Positions 56,983 through 64,000 of a DNA stretch of 64,000 nt are shown piece after piece. Origin of the DNA: Betaproteobacteria bacterium (GTDB lineage Bacteria > Pseudomonadota > Gammaproteobacteria > Burkholderiales > Rhodocyclaceae). The notes beneath the pieces are model-generated. The model did not search any database. It was not told where the DNA came from and saw nothing but the letters and a program-made list of their open reading frames with translations. The DNA lies in the NCBI GenBank assembly GCA_016705475.1, contig JADIYD010000006.1:478226-542225 (forward strand), read 5' to 3'. The stretch's first letter is position 1; every line of letters starts with the position of its first letter. A program made the position numbers and the translations under genes.

Positions 56983-57819
56983 GTGTCGAGGGCTTGCCGT
57001 TACATGGGCATCAGTCGGCAGGCGCATTACCAGTGGCAGTGCCGTCGAGCCGAGGATGAGGCGAAGTTCGAACGGGTTGTTGATTTGGTGAAGGAGAAGC
57101 GCCTGCGCCAGCCCCGCTTGGGGGCGCGCAAACTACATTACCTGATTCGTCCGACACTGGCGGCCGAAGGCCTGAGCCTGGGGCGCGATGCCTTATTCGA
57201 TCTCTTGCGCTGGAATCGACTGCTGGTGCAGCCCCGTCGGGCTTATCACAAGACGACGAACAGCCACCATCGTTTCCGACGCCATCCGAACTTGCTGAAA
57301 GCGGGGCCGGAACAAGTAAGGGCTGAAGCGAGCGAGCAGGTTTGGGTTGCAGATATCACCTATCTGCCCACCCGAGGGCGATGTGCCTACCTGAGTTTGG
57401 TGACCGATGCCTACTCCCGCAAGATCGTCGGCTATCACGTTCATGACAGCCTGCACACGGCGGAGGTCAGTCAGGCCCTGAAGATGGCGCTCAGGGGGCG
57501 CCAGGGAAGTCGGCGCTTGGTTCATCACTCCGATCGCGGCATCCAATATTGCGCCCATGAGTACCAGGCCATTCACCAGAAACACGGACTCATCTGCTCG
57601 ATGACCGACGGCTATGACTGCTATCAGAACGCCCTGGCTGAACGGGTGAATGGGATTCTCAAGCAGGAGTTCCTGCTGCATCTCCCCGAAGATATGGGTG
57701 AGGCGCAACGTATGGTTCGTGAATCGGTCGCCATCTACAACAGGGAGCGACCTCATTCGTCGCTACAATTGAAGACGCCCGATGAGGTCCATCGGGCGTC
57801 TTTGCACGCCGGATATTAA
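56983..57819 (+). CDS. IS3-family transposase OrfB (integrase catalytic domain)
   Basis: 278 residues from a GTG start, but normally expressed as an OrfAB fusion through the A6G site. The HTH-21-like N-terminus is SRACRYMGISRQAHYQWQ. The DDE triad is visible: Asp in WVADITYLPT, Asp in HHSDRGIQY, and Glu in NALAERVNGILKQE. The protein appears intact and so probably active. Confidence 0.94.
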   Translation: MSRACRYMGISRQAHYQWQCRRAEDEAKFERVVDLVKEKRLRQPRLGARKLHYLIRPTLAAEGLSLGRDALFDLLRWNRLLVQPRRAYHKTTNSHHRFRRHPNLLKAGPEQVRAEASEQVWVADITYLPTRGRCAYLSLVTDAYSRKIVGYHVHDSLHTAEVSQALKMALRGRQGSRRLVHHSDRGIQYCAHEYQAIHQKHGLICSMTDGYDCYQNALAERVNGILKQEFLLHLPEDMGEAQRMVRESVAIYNRERPHSSLQLKTPDEVHRASLHAGY

Positions 57820-57905
57820 ACCGGCTTGTCCGTCATAACGGTGTCAACCTTATTCAGGACGGGTCATTGGCCCATTTTTCCGGTTGACCGTGGGATTCAC
57901 CCAAA

Positions 57906-58844
57906 TCAGCCGATAAACGCCTCGACGATGCGCGCTACCTCAGCCGGTTGATCGTGGTGCAACATGTGGTCAGCCTGATCGACCCATTCTTCGCGAACAT
58001 TGGCGAAGCAGGCCTGACGGGCCTCCCAGTCGCCCGGACGCTGGCCGAAATCGCGAATGACCCAGGATTGCCGCCCGGCCACCCAGAGCACCGGGCAGGT
58101 GATCTGCCGCCAGATCGCCATCGATTCTTCGAGCCGGAACAAGTAGGGCGCCGGGGCCTTGTGCCACGGATCGCCGTTCCAGATGATGCCGTGATGGCGC
58201 AGGCCAGCCCTGTTTTCACCATCGCCGACGCGGGCCAGATGCTTGCCCAGGAACTCGGCGCGCTCGGCCGTCAGGAAGCGGTCGGTATGCATCAGGCGGC
58301 GGGCAAAAGCAGCGCGGTCCGCGTAGGCGTGCATGCGCGGCGGTTTCTTGAGGGCACCGAGCCACTGCCCATAGCGCTCGGGCGCCATGTCGGATGTGGT
58401 CGGCGCAATGCCGAAACCTTCCAGCGACACCACGCTCTCGACGCGTTCGGGCCGGATGCCGGCATACAGGCAGGAAAGGATGCCGCCCATGCTGTGGCCG
58501 ACCAGTTTTACCTTGCCGTCCGGCGCGTAGCGGTCGACGATGGCTTCCAGGTCGCCGATGTGCTCGGCAAAAAAGTAGGGCCGCCTCAGCCATTCCGAAT
58601 TGCCGAAGCCGCGCCAATCGGGGGCAATGATGTTCCACTCCTTCGCCAGTTCATCGACGACGAACTGGAACGAGGCCGAAACGTCCATCCAGCCATGCAG
58701 CAGGAAAAGCATGGGCGCGTCGGGATTGCCCCACCGGCGGACGTGGAGGCGGACATCGGGTAGATCGAGATACTCGGAGCGGGAAGGGCGCATGGCGTCA
58801 GGTGGGGTGAAAAGCTTCTGGTTTTGTCGTATCCATCTTGCCAT
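57906..58844 (-). CDS. Alpha/beta hydrolase
   Basis: Up to 312 residues. HGWMDVSASF at about 50-59 is the oxyanion-hole motif, the nucleophile is Ser118 in VGHSMGGI, and a C-terminal histidine lies in DQADHMLHHDQP. The substrate is unknown; the family includes esterases and dehalogenases. A second ATG at codon 18 (58793, MRPSRSEYLDLPDVRL) is an equally plausible start. No signal peptide. It converges with the IS element. Confidence 0.87.
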   Translation of the reverse strand: MARWIRQNQKLFTPPDAMRPSRSEYLDLPDVRLHVRRWGNPDAPMLFLLHGWMDVSASFQFVVDELAKEWNIIAPDWRGFGNSEWLRRPYFFAEHIGDLEAIVDRYAPDGKVKLVGHSMGGILSCLYAGIRPERVESVVSLEGFGIAPTTSDMAPERYGQWLGALKKPPRMHAYADRAAFARRLMHTDRFLTAERAEFLGKHLARVGDGENRAGLRHHGIIWNGDPWHKAPAPYLFRLEESMAIWRQITCPVLWVAGRQSWVIRDFGQRPGDWEARQACFANVREEWVDQADHMLHHDQPAEVARIVEAFIG

Positions 58845-58903
58845 GGTCAGCGCGTTTGCGGTATCGGACGCGTGAAATCAGTGTGGGTGGGATTATCGAA
58901 AGG

Positions 58904-58935
58904 CAAAAAAACGGCAGCCGTATTGGGCTGCCGTT
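58904..58935 (-). terminator. Terminator of the lipoprotein operon (minus strand)
   Basis: On the minus strand, the 10-bp stem AACGGCAGCC / GGCTGCCGTT (58910-58919 with 58926-58935) ends in a T tract (58904-58910 region). It lies 21 bases beyond the DUF799 stop. Confidence 0.88.
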
Positions 58936-58955
58936 GTGGTTGGGCTAGGGCGGGT

Positions 58956-59639
58956 TTACGGCGCCGGCATCCCGTCCTTTTGGTACATCGGCGAACGATG
59001 GCCGTACAGGATACCGTTCGGGCGCCCGGCGCCAAGTAGGCGGACGCTCGTTCGGCCGGCGATGATATGGCCTTGGCTGCTGATGGTTTCGACGATCTGG
59101 CGAATCGCTGCCTTGACCAGCAGACCAATCAAGCCACCACCGCTATTGCTGTCGCCTTCTGCGCTGGATGCTGTTGCCGAACCGGCCCAGAGCTGCCTGC
59201 CGCTACGCAGGTCGACGAGCCGCGCTTCTGCCGTGACCCGCGTTTCGCTGGTAATGATGGCGTAGGAGGTGCCGTACTGCCGGACATTGATATACAGCCC
59301 GGCATCAGCGCCGAAAATCTCGCGTAGCTTGCCGACGGGGAGGCCGTGGATGTCTGCTGGGGTCGTCAGCCCGTTCTGCTTGAAGGTTTCATCGACTAGC
59401 GTGACGGGAAAAACGTAGTATCCAGATTCGGCAAGGGGCGCCGTTGCATGGGACATCATGCTGTAGGTTGCATTGATGTCGGGTGAATTGTTTTGGGGCG
59501 GCAGGACCAAAATAGACGTCGGCCGAGCATCCTTGAATGCGGAGTAGTCGTATGGCTGACGCGTCGCGCAACCGCTGAGCAATAACGCTGTGACGGCCAG
59601 GATGGAGAGGCGCAGCGCAGGGAGTTTATTTGCTGGCAT
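58956..59639 (-). CDS. GNA1162/DUF799-family outer-membrane lipoprotein
   Basis: 227 residues with a lipobox LLSGC (Cys24). The body has TSILVLPPQNNSPDINATYSMM, typical of the DUF799 (meningococcal GNA1162) family, which adopts a fold related to the TolB/LpoB-like anticodon-binding type. Last gene of a three-gene leftward lipoprotein operon; it overlaps the DUF4810 gene by 14 bases and is followed by a strong terminator. Proposed role: periplasmic face of a secretion or transport complex with the CsgG homologue, which is inference. Confidence 0.88.
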   Translation of the reverse strand: MPANKLPALRLSILAVTALLLSGCATRQPYDYSAFKDARPTSILVLPPQNNSPDINATYSMMSHATAPLAESGYYVFPVTLVDETFKQNGLTTPADIHGLPVGKLREIFGADAGLYINVRQYGTSYAIITSETRVTAEARLVDLRSGRQLWAGSATASSAEGDSNSGGGLIGLLVKAAIRQIVETISSQGHIIAGRTSVRLLGAGRPNGILYGHRSPMYQKDGMPAP

Positions 59640-60018
59640 CGGGGTTGCTCTGTAACTTGGGCGTTTTGTTCAACAGGAATTTGACGTAGGCGGAAGACTC
59701 GGGGAATTGCAGCTGTTCAGCCTGCAAATTCTGTTCGAATAGATCGGTGCGGCCAGTTTGACCGTAGAGCAACCCAAGGTGTGCCTGGAAGCCCGGTGGA
59801 ACGCGCCGGCCTTGGGCCTTGGCCTCCTCACGGACCTTTTCAAGGGCCTGTATCCCATCCTCCGGGCCCTTGTCGCCCTTGAAGTAGGCGTACTGTTGAG
59901 TCTGAAAGTCTCCCCAGTAATAGAGCGGCTGTGGCCGTGTCACGCACCCCGATAACAAGAGGGCAGACAGGCCGGCGAGCCATACCGGCCCCGGCTTTGC
60001 GAAGCGATTGCAGCTCAT
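59626..60018 (-). CDS. DUF4810-family lipoprotein
   Basis: 130 residues with lipobox LLSGC (Cys25), then TRPQPLYYWGDFQTQQYAYFKGDKGPEDGIQALEK in parts, which matches the DUF4810 family; the region about 75-115 could form TPR-like helices. It sits between the CsgG homologue and the DUF799 gene with an overlap of 14 bases to the latter. Function unknown, but the three are always seen as a set in similar genomes as far as I recall. Confidence 0.85.
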   Translation of the reverse strand: MSCNRFAKPGPVWLAGLSALLLSGCVTRPQPLYYWGDFQTQQYAYFKGDKGPEDGIQALEKVREEAKAQGRRVPPGFQAHLGLLYGQTGRTDLFEQNLQAEQLQFPESSAYVKFLLNKTPKLQSNPDASK

Positions 60019-60029
60019 GGACGCTGCGC

Positions 60030-60704
60030 TCAGTTGCTTGGACGCCAGGCGCCTGATTCGATGCCGTCCACCAGCCGGTCGACCGCTTCGCGAATAGCGA
60101 GGTCGAGCACCTTGCCGTTCAACGTCGAGTCGTAGCTGGCCGTACCGCCAAATCCGACGACTTCGCGGTTGGACAAGGAGTACTCGCCTGCGCCAGCAGC
60201 GGAGTAGGTGACTTCAGATGTCTGCACGTCGACCACGTTGAGCATCACTTTGGCGTAGGCGATCTGCTGCTTGCCCCGCCCCAGGATACCGAACAACTGG
60301 TGGTCGCCCACTTCCTTGCGGCCGAATTCGGTTACGTCGCCGGTGACGACGTAGCGGGCACCTTTCAGTGCCTGCTGGGTCTTGGCAATGGCCGCTTCCT
60401 GCTTGATCTCCGACATGTTCTGGCGATCCAGTACGGAAAAGCGATTTGTCTGCTGCAGATGGGTGATCAGGATCGTCTTGGCCTGGCTGCCGAGGCGGTC
60501 GACGCCATCGCTGAAAACGCCCCGCATAAAACTGGAGCGGTTATCGAATTTGCCGACCGAAATCGGCTGTCGCACCCCGGCGTACGGGCGGGATGCAGCA
60601 ACAGTTTGCTGGGTTGCCAGGGAGCGCGATTCCTCGGTGGCGCAGCCAGCAAGTACCGCGGTCAAGGTGGCCATGCACAGGCTGGCAGCAGTTTTTTTCA
60701 GCAC
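60030..60704 (-). CDS. CsgG-family lipoprotein
   Basis: 224 residues from a GTG with GGGGAGAACTTC upstream; a longer frame to 60731 begins with nine uncharacteristic residues. Signal peptide with lipobox VLAGC (Cys21). The domain VGKFDNRSSFMRGVFSDGVDRL, GARYVVTGDVTEFGR and the C-terminal IREAVDRLVDGI match CsgG/HfaB, which forms outer-membrane secretion channels for curli. No curli subunit genes are nearby. First gene of the lipoprotein operon. Confidence 0.87.
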   Translation of the reverse strand: MLKKTAASLCMATLTAVLAGCATEESRSLATQQTVAASRPYAGVRQPISVGKFDNRSSFMRGVFSDGVDRLGSQAKTILITHLQQTNRFSVLDRQNMSEIKQEAAIAKTQQALKGARYVVTGDVTEFGRKEVGDHQLFGILGRGKQQIAYAKVMLNVVDVQTSEVTYSAAGAGEYSLSNREVVGFGGTASYDSTLNGKVLDLAIREAVDRLVDGIESGAWRPSN

Positions 60705-61030
60705 GAAGTTCTCCCCGATTGTTATGGCCAAGGCTGATAGGTTGCGGATGCAACGCTCTCCTCATGCCGATGCTTGGTATTCAAAAATGCCATTGTATAG
60801 TTTGCGAGCGCTTGTGACTAGGCGTATAACCCCCGGAGTTTCCTGTGCGACAAGGGTTTCGGGCGTTATTTATTCGCTGGCGGCGCTTAGGATTGCTGTT
60901 GCCTCCCGACATCGGAGACAATCATGCGGCCGGGTAGCCTTGCTACGGTCAACCGGAAAATTGACCAAAAATCGAAATCCTACGGGGCCTTCATGCGCAA
61001 CACCGACAATCGAATCAACGTGAGCCAAGC
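60705..61030. other. 326-base intergenic region between divergent csgG-like and MFS-acyltransferase genes
   Basis: No gene seen. It holds a candidate promoter for the right gene (60802-60830) and a TACAAT box on the minus strand (60797-60792) that could serve the left operon without a clear -35. No tRNA, long repeat or terminator was found. Confidence 0.5.
60802..60830 (+). promoter_or_regulatory. Putative promoter of the MFS-acyltransferase gene
   Basis: TTGCGA (60802-60807), 17-base spacer, TATAAC (60825-60830), leaving about 195 bases of leader before the ATG at 61031. Confidence 0.35.
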
Positions 61031-62911
61031 ATGAGCGGTCAGTTCGGACTCCTGAAGACCCGGCGTTTTGCGCCTTTCTTTGTCACGCAGTTTCTCGGCG
61101 CGTTCAACGACAACCTGTTCAAGAACGCGCTCGTCGTCCTGCTCACGTTCCAGGCTGCGCAATGGACGACGCTGTCGCCGGGATTGCTGGCCAATATGGC
61201 GGCGGGGATTTTCATCCTGCCCTTCTTCCTCTTTTCGGCGACGGCCGGGCAACTCGCTGACAAGTACGACAAGGCCATGCTTGCTCGCCTCGTCAAGGTG
61301 CTGGAAATGCTCATCATGGGCGTTGCCGCTGTCGGCTTCTTTCTGCACAGCCTGCCCGTGCTCATGGGGGGGCTGTTCCTGCTTGGCTGTCATTCGACGC
61401 TGTTTGGGCCGGTCAAGTACGCGATCATGCCGCAGCATCTGCACAGCGATGAGCTGGTTGGTGGCAATGCGCTGATCGAGGCCGGCACCTTCGTCGCCAT
61501 CCTGATCGGCACGCTGGCTGGCGGCATACTGGCCGGCTCGGTCGACCATCCTGCTCTCATTGCGCTCGGCGGATTCGTCGTCGCCGCCGCCGGCTACGTG
61601 AGCAGCCGCGGTATCCCGGCCGCACCGCCGCCGGTGCCGGACCTGACGATCAACCTCAATCCCTTCTCCGAAACCTGGCGCAATATCGCCTTCGCCCGGC
61701 AGAACCGTACGGTCTTCCTGTCCATCCTTGGCATCTCCTGGTTCTGGCTCTACGGTGCGCTCTTCCTCGCCCAGTTTCCGGCCTACGCCCGCTTTGTGCT
61801 CGGTGGCGGCGAGTCGGCAGTGACGATGTTGCTGGCCACCTTCACGGTCGGCATCGGCATCGGCTCGATGCTTTGCGAGCGCATGTCGGGCAAGCATGTC
61901 GAAATCGGCCTGGTGCCTTTCGGCTCCATCGGCCTCACCCTGTTCGGGCTGGATCTCTATTTCGCCTCGCCGGTTGGCCTGGTCGGCACGACGCCGCACG
62001 AACTCCTCGCATTGCTCAGCATCCCGGCCATCTGGCGCGTGTTGTTCGACCTCATGATGCTCGGCGTTTTTGGTGGCTTCTTCATCGTCCCGATGTACGC
62101 GCTGGTCCAGTTGCGCAGCTCGCCCGATCATCGGGCGCGCATCATTGCCGCCAACAATATCCTCAATGCGCTGTTCATGGTCGTCGGGGCGCTAGGGGCG
62201 GCCAGCCTGCTCGGTGCCGGGCTGTCGATGCCTGCGCTGTTCGCCCTGGCTGCGCTGCTCAACGCGGTGGTGGCGATCTACATTTACGGCCTGGTGCCGG
62301 AATTCCTGCTTCGCTTCATGGCCTGGCTGCTGGTCAAGGCTGTGTATCGGCTGCGCAGCACGGGGCTGGAGCACATCCCTGCAGAAGGCGCTGCCGTGCT
62401 CGTCGCCAACCATGTCAGCTTCGCCGATGCCGTCGTGATCATGGGCGCCTCACCGCGGCCGATTCGTTTCGTCATGGATCACCGTATTTTCCAGACGCCG
62501 CTCCTCGGCTTCATCTTCCGCCATTGCGGTGCCATTCCCATCGCCCCGGCGCGGGAAGACCCAGCGATGATGGAAGCGGCCTTCGCCGAGGTCAGCAAGG
62601 CCTTGGCCAACGGCGATCTGGTCGGCATCTTCCCCGAAGGCCAGATCACCCGCGACGGTGCCTTACAGGCTTTTCGTCCGGGCATCACGCGCATTCTCAA
62701 AACCAACCCGGTGCCTGTCGTGCCGATGGCGCTGAGCGGCCTGTGGGGCAGCTATTTCTCGCGCATCGACGGCAAGGCGATGAAAACGCCGTTCCGACGT
62801 GGCGTGTTTTCGAAGATTGCCTTGCGCGTTGGCGTTCCGGTCGTCGCAGAAGAAGCCGGGCCGGCGCACCTGCGGGCAATCGTGGCAGGTCTGCGTGGAG
62901 AGTGCATGTAG
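61031..62911 (+). CDS. MFS transporter fused to 1-acyl-glycerol-phosphate acyltransferase
   Basis: 626 residues: MFS-type membrane domain about 1-430, with FLGAFNDNLFKNALVVLLTF at the N-terminus as in the lysophospholipid flippase LplT, and a PlsC-type acyltransferase domain about 440-620 with NHVSFAD (His461, Asp466) and FPEGQIT (Glu536). E. coli encodes LplT and the acyltransferase-synthetase Aas separately; a fusion would import lysophospholipid and re-acylate it. Here the AMP-dependent acyl-ACP synthetase part of Aas is missing, so the acyl donor is unclear. The start has only a weak ribosome site. Confidence 0.9.
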   Translation: MSGQFGLLKTRRFAPFFVTQFLGAFNDNLFKNALVVLLTFQAAQWTTLSPGLLANMAAGIFILPFFLFSATAGQLADKYDKAMLARLVKVLEMLIMGVAAVGFFLHSLPVLMGGLFLLGCHSTLFGPVKYAIMPQHLHSDELVGGNALIEAGTFVAILIGTLAGGILAGSVDHPALIALGGFVVAAAGYVSSRGIPAAPPPVPDLTINLNPFSETWRNIAFARQNRTVFLSILGISWFWLYGALFLAQFPAYARFVLGGGESAVTMLLATFTVGIGIGSMLCERMSGKHVEIGLVPFGSIGLTLFGLDLYFASPVGLVGTTPHELLALLSIPAIWRVLFDLMMLGVFGGFFIVPMYALVQLRSSPDHRARIIAANNILNALFMVVGALGAASLLGAGLSMPALFALAALLNAVVAIYIYGLVPEFLLRFMAWLLVKAVYRLRSTGLEHIPAEGAAVLVANHVSFADAVVIMGASPRPIRFVMDHRIFQTPLLGFIFRHCGAIPIAPAREDPAMMEAAFAEVSKALANGDLVGIFPEGQITRDGALQAFRPGITRILKTNPVPVVPMALSGLWGSYFSRIDGKAMKTPFRRGVFSKIALRVGVPVVAEEAGPAHLRAIVAGLRGECM

Positions 62912-62920
62912 CGCTGTTGG

Positions 62921-64000
62921 CTAGCGGGACGGGTTCGAGTGTGCTTCCGGCTCGGTTGCTTTGGCAAGAAAGGCGCCCAGTGGCTTGTCGGCGCCTTCAA
63001 TGTGCCCAAGCAGCCAGTCCTTGATGGTTTGCAGGACAAGCAATTCGTTGCCCCTGCTGAATTCTTCAGCCAGTAACGCGGCGTCCTCAAGCAACGTCTG
63101 GTGATCTTGAGCATGGACGGCCAGCCCGGGGTATTCGTAGCGGACCATCAGGCGATTTTCAGTATCAAAGTGAAAGGCAGTGAACGCGAGCAGCGCCTTC
63201 AACAGGCTTTCGGTTTCCACTGCCGGCGCCTTGTTGATAATGGCCTGGTTGATCTCGTTGACCTGGCGTACCAGTTGGCGATGCTGATCGTCGATTTCTG
63301 CGAAACCGACCAGATGGGCATTGTTGAACTCGAGCCAGTCCAGGTGGTTTTTCGTTGGCGTTGCGCTGGATACGGTCAGCGAATTCTTGCCGCGCGATTT
63401 GCTTTGGTACATGGCGGCATCAGCAGCGGCCAGCATGGAGTCGATTTCAGTCGCCGTCTTTGGATAGATGCTGATGCCGATGCTGCAGCCGAGTTGGCAG
63501 CGTTGTTCGCCGGGCAGTTGAATCTCTCGATGCAAGGCATCAATCAGTTTTTCGGCGACGAGGACTGCGCTTGCCGGATCATCGAGTTTGCCAACGACGA
63601 CGGCGAATTCATCGCCCCCAGGCGCGCAATGCTGTCACTTCCGCGTACGATGGCCCGCCAGCGAGTTGCAACAGTTTTCAGGGCGACGTCGCCGGCTTCG
63701 TGACCAAACTGATCATTGACTTGCTTGAATCCGTCGAGGTCAATAAACAAAAGTGCAACCAGCTCATCGTTACGCCGGGCGCGCGACAACTCCTTGGATA
63801 GTCGGTCAAAAACATCGGGCGATTGGGCAGTCCGGTCAGGGCGTCGAACATGGCCTGGTTGCGAACGCGTTTATTCAGGTCCGCCAGTTTGTTGTAGGCC
63901 GCTCGCAGTTCTGCTCGGCTCTTGAGAACAGAGGTGAAGTACATGGCGAGCGTCAAAATGAAGAAGACGACGAGGGCGACCCACACAGAGAGCTGGCGAA
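62921..64000 (-). pseudogene. GGDEF diguanylate cyclase with bacteriohemerythrin domain, two frameshifts, 5' end cut
   Basis: Fragments in three frames join into one protein: a membrane span (WVALVVFFILTLAMYFTSVL), a helix, GGDEF domain (LTGLPNRPMFL, then ALLFIDLDGFKQVNDQFGHE, then CSIGISIYPKTATEIDSML) and a C-terminal hemerythrin domain with the di-iron ligands (DDQHRQL, HFDTENRLM, AQDHQT, WLLGHIEGAD). One lost G near 63815 and one lost G in the run 63615-63619 (plus-strand C run) split the frames; the second falls exactly in the GGDEF motif (expected RLGGDEF). If restored, it is an oxygen-responsive c-di-GMP enzyme of a known type. The N-terminus lies right of the window. Confidence 0.85.

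Larger units (their letters stand above)
56526..57866 (+). mobile_element. Complete IS3-family insertion sequence
   Basis: 1341 bp bounded by imperfect 27-bp inverted repeats (56526-56552 and 57840-57866) that match at 23 positions, outer part TGACCCGTCCTGAA and inner part GTTGACACC. A 3-bp target duplication TTG flanks it (56523-56525 and 57867-57869). It encodes OrfA and OrfB in -1 relation with an A6G slippery site, as usual for IS3. The insertion lies between the terminator of the 33-residue gene and the alpha/beta hydrolase gene, so it breaks no recognised gene. Confidence 0.95.

Noticed and set aside
60980..63024. Long frames on both strands over the MFS-acyltransferase gene
   Set aside because: Both are shadows of a well-supported protein.

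Overview
The window reads as a chromosomal segment of a betaproteobacterium, most likely of the Rhodocyclales (Dechloromonas/Azonexus-like). This is inferred from the gene order tRNA-Tyr, tRNA-Gly, tRNA-Thr, tuf, tRNA-Trp, secE, nusG, from the character of the proteins (cysteine-bearing S4, GNA1162-type lipoproteins, a GGDEF-hemerythrin sensor, a c-type cytochrome) and from the high G+C at third codon positions. No database search was possible, so the genus is a guess.

Layout. (1) 1-7.8 kb: the C-terminal two thirds of a CzcA/CusA-type RND metal pump overlapping a divergent P-II-like gene, a GAF protein, a leftward group lgt / VOC protein / unknown gene, then rightward ilvD overlapping a LysE-type exporter. 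(2) 7.8-8.3 kb: a small periplasmic cytochrome c with its own promoter and terminator. (3) 8.3-40.5 kb: the translation and transcription core, all rightward: four tRNAs, tuf copy 1, secE-nusG, rplKAJL-rpoBC, rpsLG-fusA-tuf copy 2, the S10 operon, the spc operon with secY, infA and rpmJ, and the alpha operon ending in rplQ and a bidirectional terminator. Promoter and terminator signals can be read at the operon joints (before tRNA-Tyr, rpoC/rpsL, rpsJ/rplC, rpsQ/rplN). (4) 40.5-46.7 kb, leftward: an ABC exporter followed by a CHASE-domain histidine kinase and two response regulators, one with an anti-sigma-type ATPase output and one with a PAS-PP2C phosphatase output. This looks like a phosphorelay wired to partner switching and is the best candidate for a poorly described system here. 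(5) 46.8-56.5 kb: yciA-type thioesterase, a frameshifted FadL/OmpP1 porin gene, a DUF2802-like protein and a SPOR protein, a Tyr-rich lipoprotein, a TPR protein, a ridA pseudogene, recG, a LysR regulator divergent from an MFS transporter, an AcuI/YhdH oxidoreductase, and a 33-codon membrane-peptide ORF. (6) 56.5-57.9 kb: a complete IS3-family insertion sequence. (7) 57.9-64 kb: an alpha/beta hydrolase, a CsgG / DUF4810 / DUF799 lipoprotein operon, an MFS-acyltransferase fusion, and a truncated, frameshifted GGDEF-hemerythrin gene running off the right edge.

Three of the broken reading frames in the right part (FadL once, GGDEF-hemerythrin twice) are each explained by loss of one G, two of them in G runs. 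This could be real decay or a consensus-sequence artefact. The ridA gene, in contrast, has lost about 100 bases internally and is a genuine deletion allele if the assembly is right. All core ribosomal and polymerase genes are intact. No rRNA genes or CRISPR array were seen.
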